Assembly: GCA_002862705.1 (NCBI GenBank)
Contig: PKDU01000017.1
Coordinates: forward strand, 1-54,893
DNA length: 54,893 nucleotides
Origin: Flavobacteriaceae bacterium
GTDB taxonomy: Bacteria; Bacteroidota; Bacteroidia; Flavobacteriales; Flavobacteriaceae
Direction of reading: 5' to 3'
Shown: piece after piece, positions 26,521-33,639 of the stretch
Numbering within the stretch: position 1 is the first letter of the stretch
Layout of the letters: each line of letters begins with the position of its first letter
The notes under the pieces: generated by a model
The model's database searches: none
Told to the model about the DNA's origin: nothing
The model's input: the letters and a program-made list of their open reading frames with translations, nothing else
Translations under genes and position numbers: made by a program

Positions 26521-28005
26521 ATGACCGCGCAAGTGCTGATATTTTGCCTTATTATCTATTTTGCTGTGCTCTACGGCATCTCGCATTTGGCAGGCAACAG
26601 CAACAACAACGCTACTTTTTTTGCTGCTGACAAAAAGGCGCCTTGGTTTCTGGTTGCATTTGGAATGATCGGGGCAACGCTATCGGGCGTTACCTTTATT
26701 TCGGTTCCAGGATGGGTGGCCAGCACCCAACTGGGCTATGTGCAAATGGTATTGGGCTATGCGCTGGGCTATTTATGCATTGGCACTGTTTTATTGCCGC
26801 TTTATTACAAATGGAATGTGGTCAGTATTTACACTTATTTACGACACCGATTTGGTGAAAAAAGCTATAAAACGGGAGCTGCATTTTTTGTTTTATCCAG
26901 ATTAACCGGCACGAGCTTTCGGCTCTTTTTGTTGCTAAAAGTTTTGCACGGGCTTGCTTTAGACGAACTCAATGTTCCCTTTTGGGCAAGTGCCGCTATA
27001 GCGCTAGTGGGCATATGGCTCTACACCAAAAAATCGGGTATCAAAACCATCATTTACACGGATACAGCCCAAACGCTTTGCATGCTAATTGCCTTGGGAA
27101 TTACTACCTATGCATTGTTTTTTGAGCTACAGCTAGACACCCAATCCTTATGGACGTGGTGGCAGTCGCAACCCAATACACAATTGTTTTTCTGGGATGA
27201 CTGGAGCAGCGGTCAGCATTTTGTGAAGCAGTTTTTTGCCGGTGCGCTTATTGCGTTTGCCATGACAGGACTAGATCAAGAGATGATGCAAAAGAATTTG
27301 AGTTGTCGTTCACTAAAAGATGCACAAAAAAACATGTTTTGGTTTACCATCGCTTTGGTTGTGGTTACCCTAATGTTCTTGATTCTAGGGGTCTTGTTAA
27401 GTGCCTATGCGCAATCTAAAGGAATAGCAGCAGCGGGGGACGATCTTTTCCCCACGGTAGCCACGCAGTCAGGTCTTGGAGCAGTGGTCTCATATGCATT
27501 TGTTTTTGGGCTTATTGCTGCGGCTTTCAGCAGTGCCGACAGCTCAATGACATCGCTTGCGACAAGTGCAAGCATTGATTTATGGGGGATTGAATCGGGG
27601 GAAAAAGGAATTCAACAGCGAAAAAAAATCCACTTTACAATGGCCGTGATCTTATGGCTGTGTATTGTACTGTTCTATTATATCGTTCGAGACGAAAGTG
27701 TAATTGCCCAATTACTGCTTTTTGCTGGATACACCTATGGACCGTTATTGGGCTTGTTCCTTTTGGGTATCTTTTCAAAAAAACAAATAAGGGATGGGTT
27801 GGCACCCTATATATGTGTTGTCGCACCTGTTTTGTCCTATGGTATTACCGTATTTTGCAAGGCTACATTTGGCTTTGATTTTGGATTTTTTGTGCTGGCA
27901 CTAAACGGGGCTATTTCAGCGCTATTGTTATGGATTTCAGTAGTTGGACTACCAATATATCAACGCACTTCCCCAAGTGAATCCACTTCCAAAAGCGGCA
28001 AGTAG
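26521..28005 (+). CDS. Sodium:solute symporter family transporter
   Basis: 494 aa, about 13 hydrophobic segments. The SSS-family fold is shown by GATLSGVTFISVPGWV near residues 57-70, GYVQMVLGYALGYL, MTGLDQEMMQKNL, and AAAFSSADSSMTSLATSASIDL (Na2-site region, near residue 345). Relatives take up sugars, proline, pantothenate or sialic acid with Na+; the substrate cannot be read from sequence. Na+ coupling suits a marine habitat (inference). Its 3' end overlaps the convergent fabH gene by 57 bp. Confidence 0.93.
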   Translation: MTAQVLIFCLIIYFAVLYGISHLAGNSNNNATFFAADKKAPWFLVAFGMIGATLSGVTFISVPGWVASTQLGYVQMVLGYALGYLCIGTVLLPLYYKWNVVSIYTYLRHRFGEKSYKTGAAFFVLSRLTGTSFRLFLLLKVLHGLALDELNVPFWASAAIALVGIWLYTKKSGIKTIIYTDTAQTLCMLIALGITTYALFFELQLDTQSLWTWWQSQPNTQLFFWDDWSSGQHFVKQFFAGALIAFAMTGLDQEMMQKNLSCRSLKDAQKNMFWFTIALVVVTLMFLILGVLLSAYAQSKGIAAAGDDLFPTVATQSGLGAVVSYAFVFGLIAAAFSSADSSMTSLATSASIDLWGIESGEKGIQQRKKIHFTMAVILWLCIVLFYYIVRDESVIAQLLLFAGYTYGPLLGLFLLGIFSKKQIRDGLAPYICVVAPVLSYGITVFCKATFGFDFGFFVLALNGAISALLLWISVVGLPIYQRTSPSESTSKSGK

Positions 28006-28956
28006 AACTGTATCATCTTGCTTTATTTTCCCTTCTGCCCATGCTTCTGACATGGCTATTGGAATGGATGCGGCGGTGGTGTTGCCGTAGCGCATGATGT
28101 TGTTGTAGACTTGATTGTCACGTAAGCCAAACTTCTTTTGCACAAATTGTGCAATGCGCAGATTTGCTTGATGCGGGATAAACAAATCTATATCTGCTGT
28201 GTCTTTCCCGTTTTTCTGCAATGCCTCTTGAATTACTTGACTAAAACGAACCACTGCATTTTTAAATACCAGTTGCCCGTTCATATAAGGGTGATAGCGC
28301 ATATCATCTTCGTCATAATCCGCTACAATTTCAGGGATCCATCGTTTGGTACTTGGGCCAATAATGGCCAGTTCTTCTGCATATTTTCCTTCTGAATACA
28401 AATGCGTTGATTGAATTCCTTTGGTGGTGTCTTCCTCACGCGTAAGTACTGCAGCACCTGCCCCATCCCCAAAAATAACAGAAACGGTGCGCCCTCGTGT
28501 GGTAAAATCCATACCGCCAGAATGGTATTCGGAGCCAACGAGCAATACGTTTTTATACATCCCTGTTTTGATAAACTGATCAGCGACAGAAAGTCCGTAT
28601 ACAAATCCCGAACACTGATTTCGAATATCTAGTGCTGGACAAGTACCCATACCCATGAGGTCTTGCAATAGCACGCCAGAGCCAGGAAAGTATAAATCAG
28701 GGCTAAGGGTGGCAAAAATCACAAGATCAATGTCATCTTTGGAAACGCCTGCTCTTTCAAGTGCCATTTCAGCTGCCTTCACGCCCATAGTGGTAGTGCC
28801 TTCTCCAGAATCTTTTTTAATGAGGCGACGTTCTTTTATTCCTGTGCGCTCGGTAATCCAAGCGTCGTCTGTGTCCATAAGTTTGGACAAATCATCATTG
28901 GTAACAATGTTTTCTGGAACGTAATGTCCGAGGCCTACGATACGTGATTGATACAT
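27949..28956 (-). CDS. fabH: 3-oxoacyl-[acyl-carrier-protein] synthase III
   Basis: 335 aa. FabH condenses an acyl-CoA primer with malonyl-ACP to start fatty-acid synthesis; in flavobacteria the primers are often branched. The catalytic triad is Cys115 (RNQCSGFVYG), His in FIPHQANLRI (about 256) and Asn in YGNTTAASIP (about 290). The N-terminal fold GLGHYVPENIVTN is typical. The length and triad favour a real FabH over other thiolase-like synthases. It is preceded by a promoter, short leader and terminator (separate entries), and its 3' end overlaps the symporter gene by 57 bp. Confidence 0.95.
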   Translation of the reverse strand: MYQSRIVGLGHYVPENIVTNDDLSKLMDTDDAWITERTGIKERRLIKKDSGEGTTTMGVKAAEMALERAGVSKDDIDLVIFATLSPDLYFPGSGVLLQDLMGMGTCPALDIRNQCSGFVYGLSVADQFIKTGMYKNVLLVGSEYHSGGMDFTTRGRTVSVIFGDGAGAAVLTREEDTTKGIQSTHLYSEGKYAEELAIIGPSTKRWIPEIVADYDEDDMRYHPYMNGQLVFKNAVVRFSQVIQEALQKNGKDTADIDLFIPHQANLRIAQFVQKKFGLRDNQVYNNIMRYGNTTAASIPIAMSEAWAEGKIKQDDTVLLAAFGSGFTWGSALIYW

Positions 28957-28997
28957 TTTTGATTAAATTAAATAGCAATTAACGAAATAATGATGGT

Positions 28998-29035
28998 AAA
29001 AAAAAAGGAAGGTGCAACAACCACGATGCACCTTC
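28998..29035 (-). terminator. Intrinsic terminator in the fabH leader (candidate attenuator)
   Basis: Minus-strand hairpin GAAGGTGCA / TGCACCTTC (29008-29016 with 29027-29035, 10-nt loop), followed by C and nine Ts (28998-29006). It lies 42 nt before the fabH ATG. The next gene on the other side, htpG, points away. The only transcript it can stop is a short leader starting in the same intergenic region. Confidence 0.8.
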
Positions 29036-29145
29036 GAACAACTTAACCAAAATTAAACAAACCAATAATAAGGAGTGTTGTAATCAACTGAGACTTTTCA
29101 TAGCAATTCTCTCCAAAAAAATATTTTTGCTTATTGACTACTTCA

Positions 29146-29175
29146 CAAATATAAAAACGTTTAACAAAAAAACAA
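29146..29175 (-). promoter_or_regulatory. Promoter of the fabH leader
   Basis: Minus strand: -7 box TATATTTG (29146-29153) and -33 TTG (29173-29175) with exactly 19 bp between, a textbook Bacteroidota sigma-A promoter. Predicted start near 29140, giving a leader of about 140 nt up to the terminator. Confidence 0.7.
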
Positions 29176-29200
29176 AATAATTAAACAAAATATTTTTCTG

Positions 29201-29240
29201 TGCCATCATGTCAGTTAACTTAGTTTGGTATCTTATTTGG
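29201..29240 (+). promoter_or_regulatory. htpG promoter module shared with hsp20
   Basis: Palindrome TGCCATCATGTCA (29201-29213), 11 bp, then TTGGTATCTTATTTGG (29225-29240). The spacing and the ATGTCAGT...TTGGTAT core match the hsp20 promoter exactly. The -12 half reads TTTGG instead of TTGC, a weaker fit to sigma-54. Confidence 0.6.
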
Positions 29241-29262
29241 TCTGCTTAGAAAAAAACAACAC

Positions 29263-31143
29263 ATGAGTACTGGTAAAATTAACGTCGCAGTAGAAAACAT
29301 CTTTCCTTTAATCAAGAAATTTCTGTACAGCGATCACGAAATTTTCTTGCGCGAGCTTATTTCGAACGCTACAGATGCAACCCTCAAGCTTAAACACCTG
29401 ACAAATATTGGTGAATCCAAAACAGATTACGGTCAACCAATTATTGAAATAAAGATTGATAAAGACAAAAGAACACTTCACGTCATCGACCAGGGATTAG
29501 GAATGACAGCCGATGAAGTGGGCAAATACATCAATGAGGTTGCCTTTTCTGGAGCTGAGGAATTTATAAATCAATATAAAGACAGCGCCAAAGACAGCGG
29601 AATCATTGGCCACTTTGGCCTTGGTTTTTATTCTGCCTTTATGGTCGCAGAAAAGGTTGAAATCATCACCAAGTCACATACAGACGCCCCAGCGGCCCAT
29701 TGGACTTGTGACGGATCACCAGAATATACCTTAGTAGAACACGATAAAACAGCGCGTGGTACTGAGATTGTATTGCATATTGACAAAGACTCTGATGAAT
29801 TTTTGGAAGCATCGCGTATTACAGCGCTATTGACCAAATACAACAAGTTTATGCCCATTCCAATTAAGTTTGGAACCAAGGAAGAAACCCACGAGGAAGG
29901 AGAAGGCGATGATAAAAAAGAAATTAAAGAAACGGTTGACAATATTATAAACAACCCAAATCCTGCTTGGACCAAAAAACCAAGCGATTTAAAAGATGAA
30001 GATTATTCGTCTTTTTATCGGGAATTATACCCCATGCAGTTTGAAGAACCTTTATTTCACATTCACCTTAATGTGGACTACCCGTTTAACCTTACGGGTA
30101 TCTTGTATTTTCCAAAGCTGAATAACGATTTGAATATTCAAAAAGACCGTATTCAGTTATATCAAAATCAGGTGTTTGTTACGGATAACGTTGAAGGAAT
30201 TGTACCCGAGTTCTTGACCATGCTTCGTGGAGTGATTGATTCACCAGACATTCCGTTAAATGTTTCTAGGAGCTATTTGCAAGCAGATGGTGCTGTAAAG
30301 AAAATCAGCAACTACATCACTAAGAAAGTGGCTGATAAACTACAGTCCATATTTAAGAATGACAGAGAGAATCTAGAGAAAAAATGGAACGATATTAAAG
30401 TTGTGATTGAATACGGAATGCTTTCAGAGGATAAGTTCTTTGGTAAGGCAAAAGGCTTCAATCTTTTCCCAACCACCACAGGCACGTATTTGACGCTAGA
30501 CGAATTAAAAGAGCAAACTAAAGATGCACAGACTGACAAGGATGGCAAGCTAGTTCAACTCTATGCTGCTAATGTAGACGAGCAACACGCATACATTGAA
30601 GCAGCAAAAGCCAAGGGCTACACGGTGCTATTGCTCGACTCACCCATCGTTGGGCATCTGTTGCAAAAACTAGAGCAAGAAGATGACAAACTCGGATTTG
30701 TTCGTGTGGACAGCGACCATATAGACAAGCTTATTGTTAAGGACGAGCCACAATTATCAAAGCTTTCTGATGAGCAAAAAGAAGTGTTAAAGCCCATGAT
30801 TGAAAACGTAGTCCCTAAAGAGCAATACACGGTTCAATTGGAAGCAATGGACAGCGAGGCAGCACCGTTTATCATTACCCAACCTGAGTTTATGCGCCGT
30901 ATGAAAGAGATGCAGCAGACCGGTGGCGGTGGCGGTATGTTTGGAGGCGGGTTCCCCGACATGTATCAGCTTGTGGTTAATGTAAACCACCCACTAGTAA
31001 GTCAAATTTTGGAAACCAAAACCAAAAAGAAACAAGAACGCCTGATTAAGCAATCCTTAGATTTGGCGCGCTTATCCCAATCCCTGCTTAAGGGAGAGGA
31101 GCTTACGGCTTTTATTCAGCGTAGTTTTGAGATGATAAAATAG
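29263..31143 (+). CDS. htpG: Molecular chaperone HtpG (Hsp90)
   Basis: 626 aa, normal bacterial Hsp90 length. The GHKL ATPase domain (about 1-220) carries LRELISNATDA, DQGLGMTADEV and GHFGLGFYSAFMVA. A charged linker (EEGEGDDKKEIKE) follows, then the middle domain with NVSRSYLQAD (catalytic Arg). The C-terminal dimerisation domain includes a Gly-rich insertion GGGGGMFGGGFP near residue 560, less usual. The start is preceded by the heat-shock-like module it shares with hsp20. Monocistronic: the next gene is 296 bp away. Confidence 0.98.
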   Translation: MSTGKINVAVENIFPLIKKFLYSDHEIFLRELISNATDATLKLKHLTNIGESKTDYGQPIIEIKIDKDKRTLHVIDQGLGMTADEVGKYINEVAFSGAEEFINQYKDSAKDSGIIGHFGLGFYSAFMVAEKVEIITKSHTDAPAAHWTCDGSPEYTLVEHDKTARGTEIVLHIDKDSDEFLEASRITALLTKYNKFMPIPIKFGTKEETHEEGEGDDKKEIKETVDNIINNPNPAWTKKPSDLKDEDYSSFYRELYPMQFEEPLFHIHLNVDYPFNLTGILYFPKLNNDLNIQKDRIQLYQNQVFVTDNVEGIVPEFLTMLRGVIDSPDIPLNVSRSYLQADGAVKKISNYITKKVADKLQSIFKNDRENLEKKWNDIKVVIEYGMLSEDKFFGKAKGFNLFPTTTGTYLTLDELKEQTKDAQTDKDGKLVQLYAANVDEQHAYIEAAKAKGYTVLLLDSPIVGHLLQKLEQEDDKLGFVRVDSDHIDKLIVKDEPQLSKLSDEQKEVLKPMIENVVPKEQYTVQLEAMDSEAAPFIITQPEFMRRMKEMQQTGGGGGMFGGGFPDMYQLVVNVNHPLVSQILETKTKKKQERLIKQSLDLARLSQSLLKGEELTAFIQRSFEMIK

Positions 31144-31180
31144 GACGTTAAAGATGATGTAGTTCATAATCCATGATTTG

Positions 31181-31281
31181 TTCATTTTGTCTTGAAACAA
31201 AACGAACCAAAAATTCAAGAAGATTTTGAATGAAATTTTTTTGTTTTGCAAAACGCACTTACGCTCGGCGTATGCTATTTC
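31181..31281. repeat. Candidate flavobacterial interspersed repeat downstream of htpG
   Basis: Contains TTTTGTCTTGAAACAAAA (inverted TTTTGT/ACAAAA), then ACCAAAAATTCAAGAAG, a T-run, and GCACTTACGCTCGGCG. The layout matches a repeat I recall as very frequent between genes in Flavobacteriaceae (TTTTGTCTTGA..ACAAAAGTA..AAAAATTCAAGA). Only one copy is in this window, so the family assignment comes from memory. It may also terminate htpG transcription. Confidence 0.4.
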
Positions 31282-31439
31282 GGAAAAATATTCGTTGTTG
31301 CATTTAGAATAGGTTTTAAAGCTCTTGTAATCTAATTCCTATAAAAAAGCTACACCCTTAGGCAAAACTCTAGGTTAAAATTAAAATCCATCAACTGTGG
31401 TTTAGGGATTTTTTTTATTTTCACTAAAAATAACCCAAC

Positions 31440-31775
31440 ATGCTCTTTTTCTGGCGTACACTCATTTCGTTCTGGCGCGACCCGGCCTACCACAGTTTGC
31501 TCTTTGCTACTAATTTCTTTCTTGCCATAGGCACAGTTGCTTATCGTTTCCTTGAAGATTGGTCGTGGCTAGACTCCCTTTATTTTTCTGTCATCACCCT
31601 CACCACTATTGGTTATGGCGATTTTTCCCCAAAAACTTCATTGGGAAAGCTTTTCACCATGGGCTACATCATCATTGGCGTATCGCTAATTTTGGGGTTT
31701 GTTAATACGCTGTTTTGGCATTACAGAAAGGAAACCATCAAAAAACGGAACCACAAACGTAAAAATAATGCTTGA
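31440..31775 (+). CDS. Two-TM potassium channel family protein
   Basis: 111 aa. Two transmembrane helices (about 18-36 and 72-92) flank a pore loop with the selectivity filter TTIGYGD at residues 55-61, the K+-channel hallmark. It lacks an RCK/regulatory domain, and its cytoplasmic tail is short and basic (HYRKETIKKRNHKRK). It would assemble as a tetrameric KcsA-like or Ion_trans_2 channel in the inner membrane. The stop overlaps the start of the AlkB-like gene by 8 nt, so the two are co-expressed. Confidence 0.9.
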   Translation: MLFFWRTLISFWRDPAYHSLLFATNFFLAIGTVAYRFLEDWSWLDSLYFSVITLTTIGYGDFSPKTSLGKLFTMGYIIIGVSLILGFVNTLFWHYRKETIKKRNHKRKNNA

Positions 31776-32373
31776 GCTGTTTGACGCTTTTGTGCCTGAA
31801 CTTCCAGACGCTACCCTAAAATATTATCCCCATTTTCTTAAACCACAAGAAGCTGACAGGCTTTTTGAACTGTTGAAAAACGAAACGCCTTGGCGCAACG
31901 ATCCGATAACCGTATTTGGAAAGACTTACCCACAGCCTCGCATGACATCGCTGCACGGGCATACCACTGACCCGTATGGCTACTCTGGCATTGTAATGCA
32001 ACCCAACCCCATGAGCAAATCGCTGTTGGATATTGAGCAAAAGCTAGAAGCCTACACAGATGAAACATTCACCACGGTGCTGTTAAATCTATATCGCGAT
32101 GGCCAAGACAGCAATGGCTGGCATGCAGACAACGAAAAAGAATTGGGTGTAAATCCGGTAATTGCCTCGGTCAGTCTTGGTGCCTCCAGATTTTTTCATC
32201 TAAAACACAATACAGACAAATCTCAAAAACTAAAGCTAGAACTAACGCATGGAAGTTTGTTATTGATGGAGGGCACCACGCAACATTTCTGGAAACATCA
32301 AATTGCAAAAACAGCGAAAGCAGTAGCGCCACGCATTAATTTAACCTTTAGAAAGGTACTTAAAGCGCATTGA
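31768..32373 (+). CDS. AlkB-like 2-oxoglutarate/Fe(II)-dependent dioxygenase
   Basis: 201 aa from MLELFDAFVPELPDATLKYYPHFL. Family members repair alkylated bases (1-methyladenine, 3-methylcytosine) by oxidative demethylation. The metal ligands are His119 and Asp121 (GWHADNE) and His177 (WKHQIAK). The 2-oxoglutarate Arg lies in PRINLTFRKV. The substrate loop YGYSGIVMQPNP resembles ALKBH2/3-type proteins. The start is chosen at 31768, overlapping the channel gene by 8 nt; the longer frame lies wholly within that gene. The 3' end overlaps the convergent small gene by 14 bp. Confidence 0.93.
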   Translation: MLELFDAFVPELPDATLKYYPHFLKPQEADRLFELLKNETPWRNDPITVFGKTYPQPRMTSLHGHTTDPYGYSGIVMQPNPMSKSLLDIEQKLEAYTDETFTTVLLNLYRDGQDSNGWHADNEKELGVNPVIASVSLGASRFFHLKHNTDKSQKLKLELTHGSLLLMEGTTQHFWKHQIAKTAKAVAPRINLTFRKVLKAH

Positions 32374-32626
32374 GTTTGGCAATAAGCTCATTGCCTTTAG
32401 CTTCCAAATCAGCAACGATAGCACGGTAGTGCGTACGCTTATTATCAATTCCTTTTTCATATATACGGGCACTAAAAGAGTCAAAAGCCGTAATGGCTTC
32501 ATCAATAATAGCAGCAGTCTTTGATTTATCTCCATCTGGATTGGCTTTTTCCCAATCCATTGCCATTTCGATGATTTCTCCAAGCACGTAATTGATGTCT
32601 TTTTTAAGGTCGCGGATATTTGCCAT
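32360..32626 (-). CDS. Conserved hypothetical small protein, all-helical
   Basis: 88 aa (MANIRDLKKDINYVLGEIIE...). No signal peptide, TM segment or cysteine. Predicted to be almost entirely helical with many Lys/Glu/Asp, ending EAKGNELIAKLNAL. I recognise it only as a small protein that recurs beside queD in flavobacteria; no function is known to me. It is 12 nt downstream of queD in the idi-queD unit. Its stop overlaps the AlkB-like gene end by 14 bp (convergent). Confidence 0.8.
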   Translation of the reverse strand: MANIRDLKKDINYVLGEIIEMAMDWEKANPDGDKSKTAAIIDEAITAFDSFSARIYEKGIDNKRTHYRAIVADLEAKGNELIAKLNAL

Positions 32627-32638
32627 AGCATTTAGGTT

Positions 32639-33055
32639 TTAGTTAGGTCCAGAAAATTGCACAAAGTTTCTTGGTGTTTCATATAGGGTTACAGACAAAT
32701 CGTGTGCAGCTGTAATATGCGGTCGTAACTTATCCCAAATCACTACGGCCATATTTTCAGCTGTAGGAATGAGTGTTGCGAACTCAGGTACTTGTTCGTT
32801 TAGGTTTTTATGGTCAAAGGCGTCTTCAATATGCGCTTTGATTAAGTCTTTTAAAACTTTCATATCCATCACATAGCCTGTTTCTGAGTCAATCTGACCT
32901 GCTACAGAAACAATAAGTTCGTAATTGTGTCCATGATAATATGGGTTGCTGCACTTGTCAAAAACGGCTTCGTTTTTGGCATCACTCCAGTCCTTTCTGT
33001 AAAGGCGGTGGGCGGCATTAAAATGTGCCTTACGGCTCACGGTTACTTTATTCAT
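32639..33055 (-). CDS. queD: 6-carboxytetrahydropterin synthase / 6-pyruvoyl-tetrahydropterin synthase homologue
   Basis: 138 aa T-fold enzyme. Zn ligands are His in FNAAHRL and the HGHNYEL pair. The catalytic set includes the AHDLSVTLYETPRNF segment near the C-terminus. It makes 6-carboxy-tetrahydropterin for queuosine/7-deazaguanine synthesis, or another pterin; lack of queC/queE neighbours leaves this open. The start overlaps the idi stop as ATGA, so they are coupled. Confidence 0.93.
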   Translation of the reverse strand: MNKVTVSRKAHFNAAHRLYRKDWSDAKNEAVFDKCSNPYYHGHNYELIVSVAGQIDSETGYVMDMKVLKDLIKAHIEDAFDHKNLNEQVPEFATLIPTAENMAVVIWDKLRPHITAAHDLSVTLYETPRNFVQFSGPN

Positions 33056-33570
33056 CGCAATTTTATTTTTTCAAAGAATTTCTCAAAGATAATGATAAAC
33101 CAAGCAGTATAGTTTTCGGGGTTGCTTTTAATATCATCGCGGACAGCCTCGACATCCATCCACTTCCAGCTGGCTACCTCTTCTGGGTTAATATTAGGCG
33201 TGTCGTTAAAGTTTCCAATCATGATATGGTCTAGCTCGTGTTCGGTGAGGCCGTTATCAAAGGGCGCCTTGTAAATAAACGAGGTTACCTCACGCAGTTC
33301 GGTAACAAATCCCATTTCTTCATGTAAGCGGCGCTTGCCCGCCGCAATATTGGTTTCTCCATCACGCTGGTGACTACAACAGGTATTGGTCCACAAACCC
33401 GGAGAGTGGTATTTGTGAAGCGCACGTTGCTGGAGCATTAATTCGCCTTTGTCGTTCAGCACAAAAACAGAAAAAGCACGGTGTAGCACCCCTTTTTCGT
33501 GGGCTTCCATCTTGGGCATCAGCCCTAGTGGCTGATCATCGGTATCAACTAAAATAACCTGTTCTTCCAT
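33052..33570 (-). CDS. idi: Isopentenyl-diphosphate delta-isomerase, type 1
   Basis: 172 aa Nudix-fold enzyme that interconverts IPP and DMAPP in isoprenoid synthesis. Active-site Cys is in TNTCCSHQRDG (about residue 67). The Nudix-like helix AAGKRRLHEEMGF and the catalytic Glu region SWKWMDVEAV are seen. A near-consensus -7 box (TACTTTTA, 33579-33586) lies 8 nt upstream. It is first in the idi-queD-hypothetical unit and divergent from prfC. Confidence 0.95.
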   Translation of the reverse strand: MEEQVILVDTDDQPLGLMPKMEAHEKGVLHRAFSVFVLNDKGELMLQQRALHKYHSPGLWTNTCCSHQRDGETNIAAGKRRLHEEMGFVTELREVTSFIYKAPFDNGLTEHELDHIMIGNFNDTPNINPEEVASWKWMDVEAVRDDIKSNPENYTAWFIIIFEKFFEKIKLR

Positions 33571-33627
33571 ATAAACATTAAAAGTACGAAAAATGCATTG
33601 CTAAGTGGTATGTTTATTTAATCCATG

Positions 33628-33635
33628 TACTTTTG
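33628..33635 (+). promoter_or_regulatory. -7 box of prfC
   Basis: TACTTTTG, 4 nt before the ATG at 33640, implies a leaderless message and rules out the upstream in-frame ATG at 33625. Confidence 0.5.
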
Positions 33636-33639
33636 TCAC

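Larger units (their letters stand above)
28957..29262. other. 306-bp divergent intergenic region fabH / htpG
   Basis: AT-rich. From left to right it holds a fabH-proximal terminator, a leader with a possible Thr/Leu/Ile-rich reading frame on the minus strand (29046-29090, ITTLLIIG; TTG is the only candidate start), and a minus-strand promoter at 29146-29175. The plus-strand htpG palindrome and -24-like promoter lie at 29201-29240. I see no protein gene of normal quality. Confidence 0.7.

Noticed and set aside
31173..31240. Short ORF MICSFCLETKR within the repeat-like region after htpG
   Set aside because: 18 codons over an inverted-repeat segment, no start signal, no resemblance to any protein.
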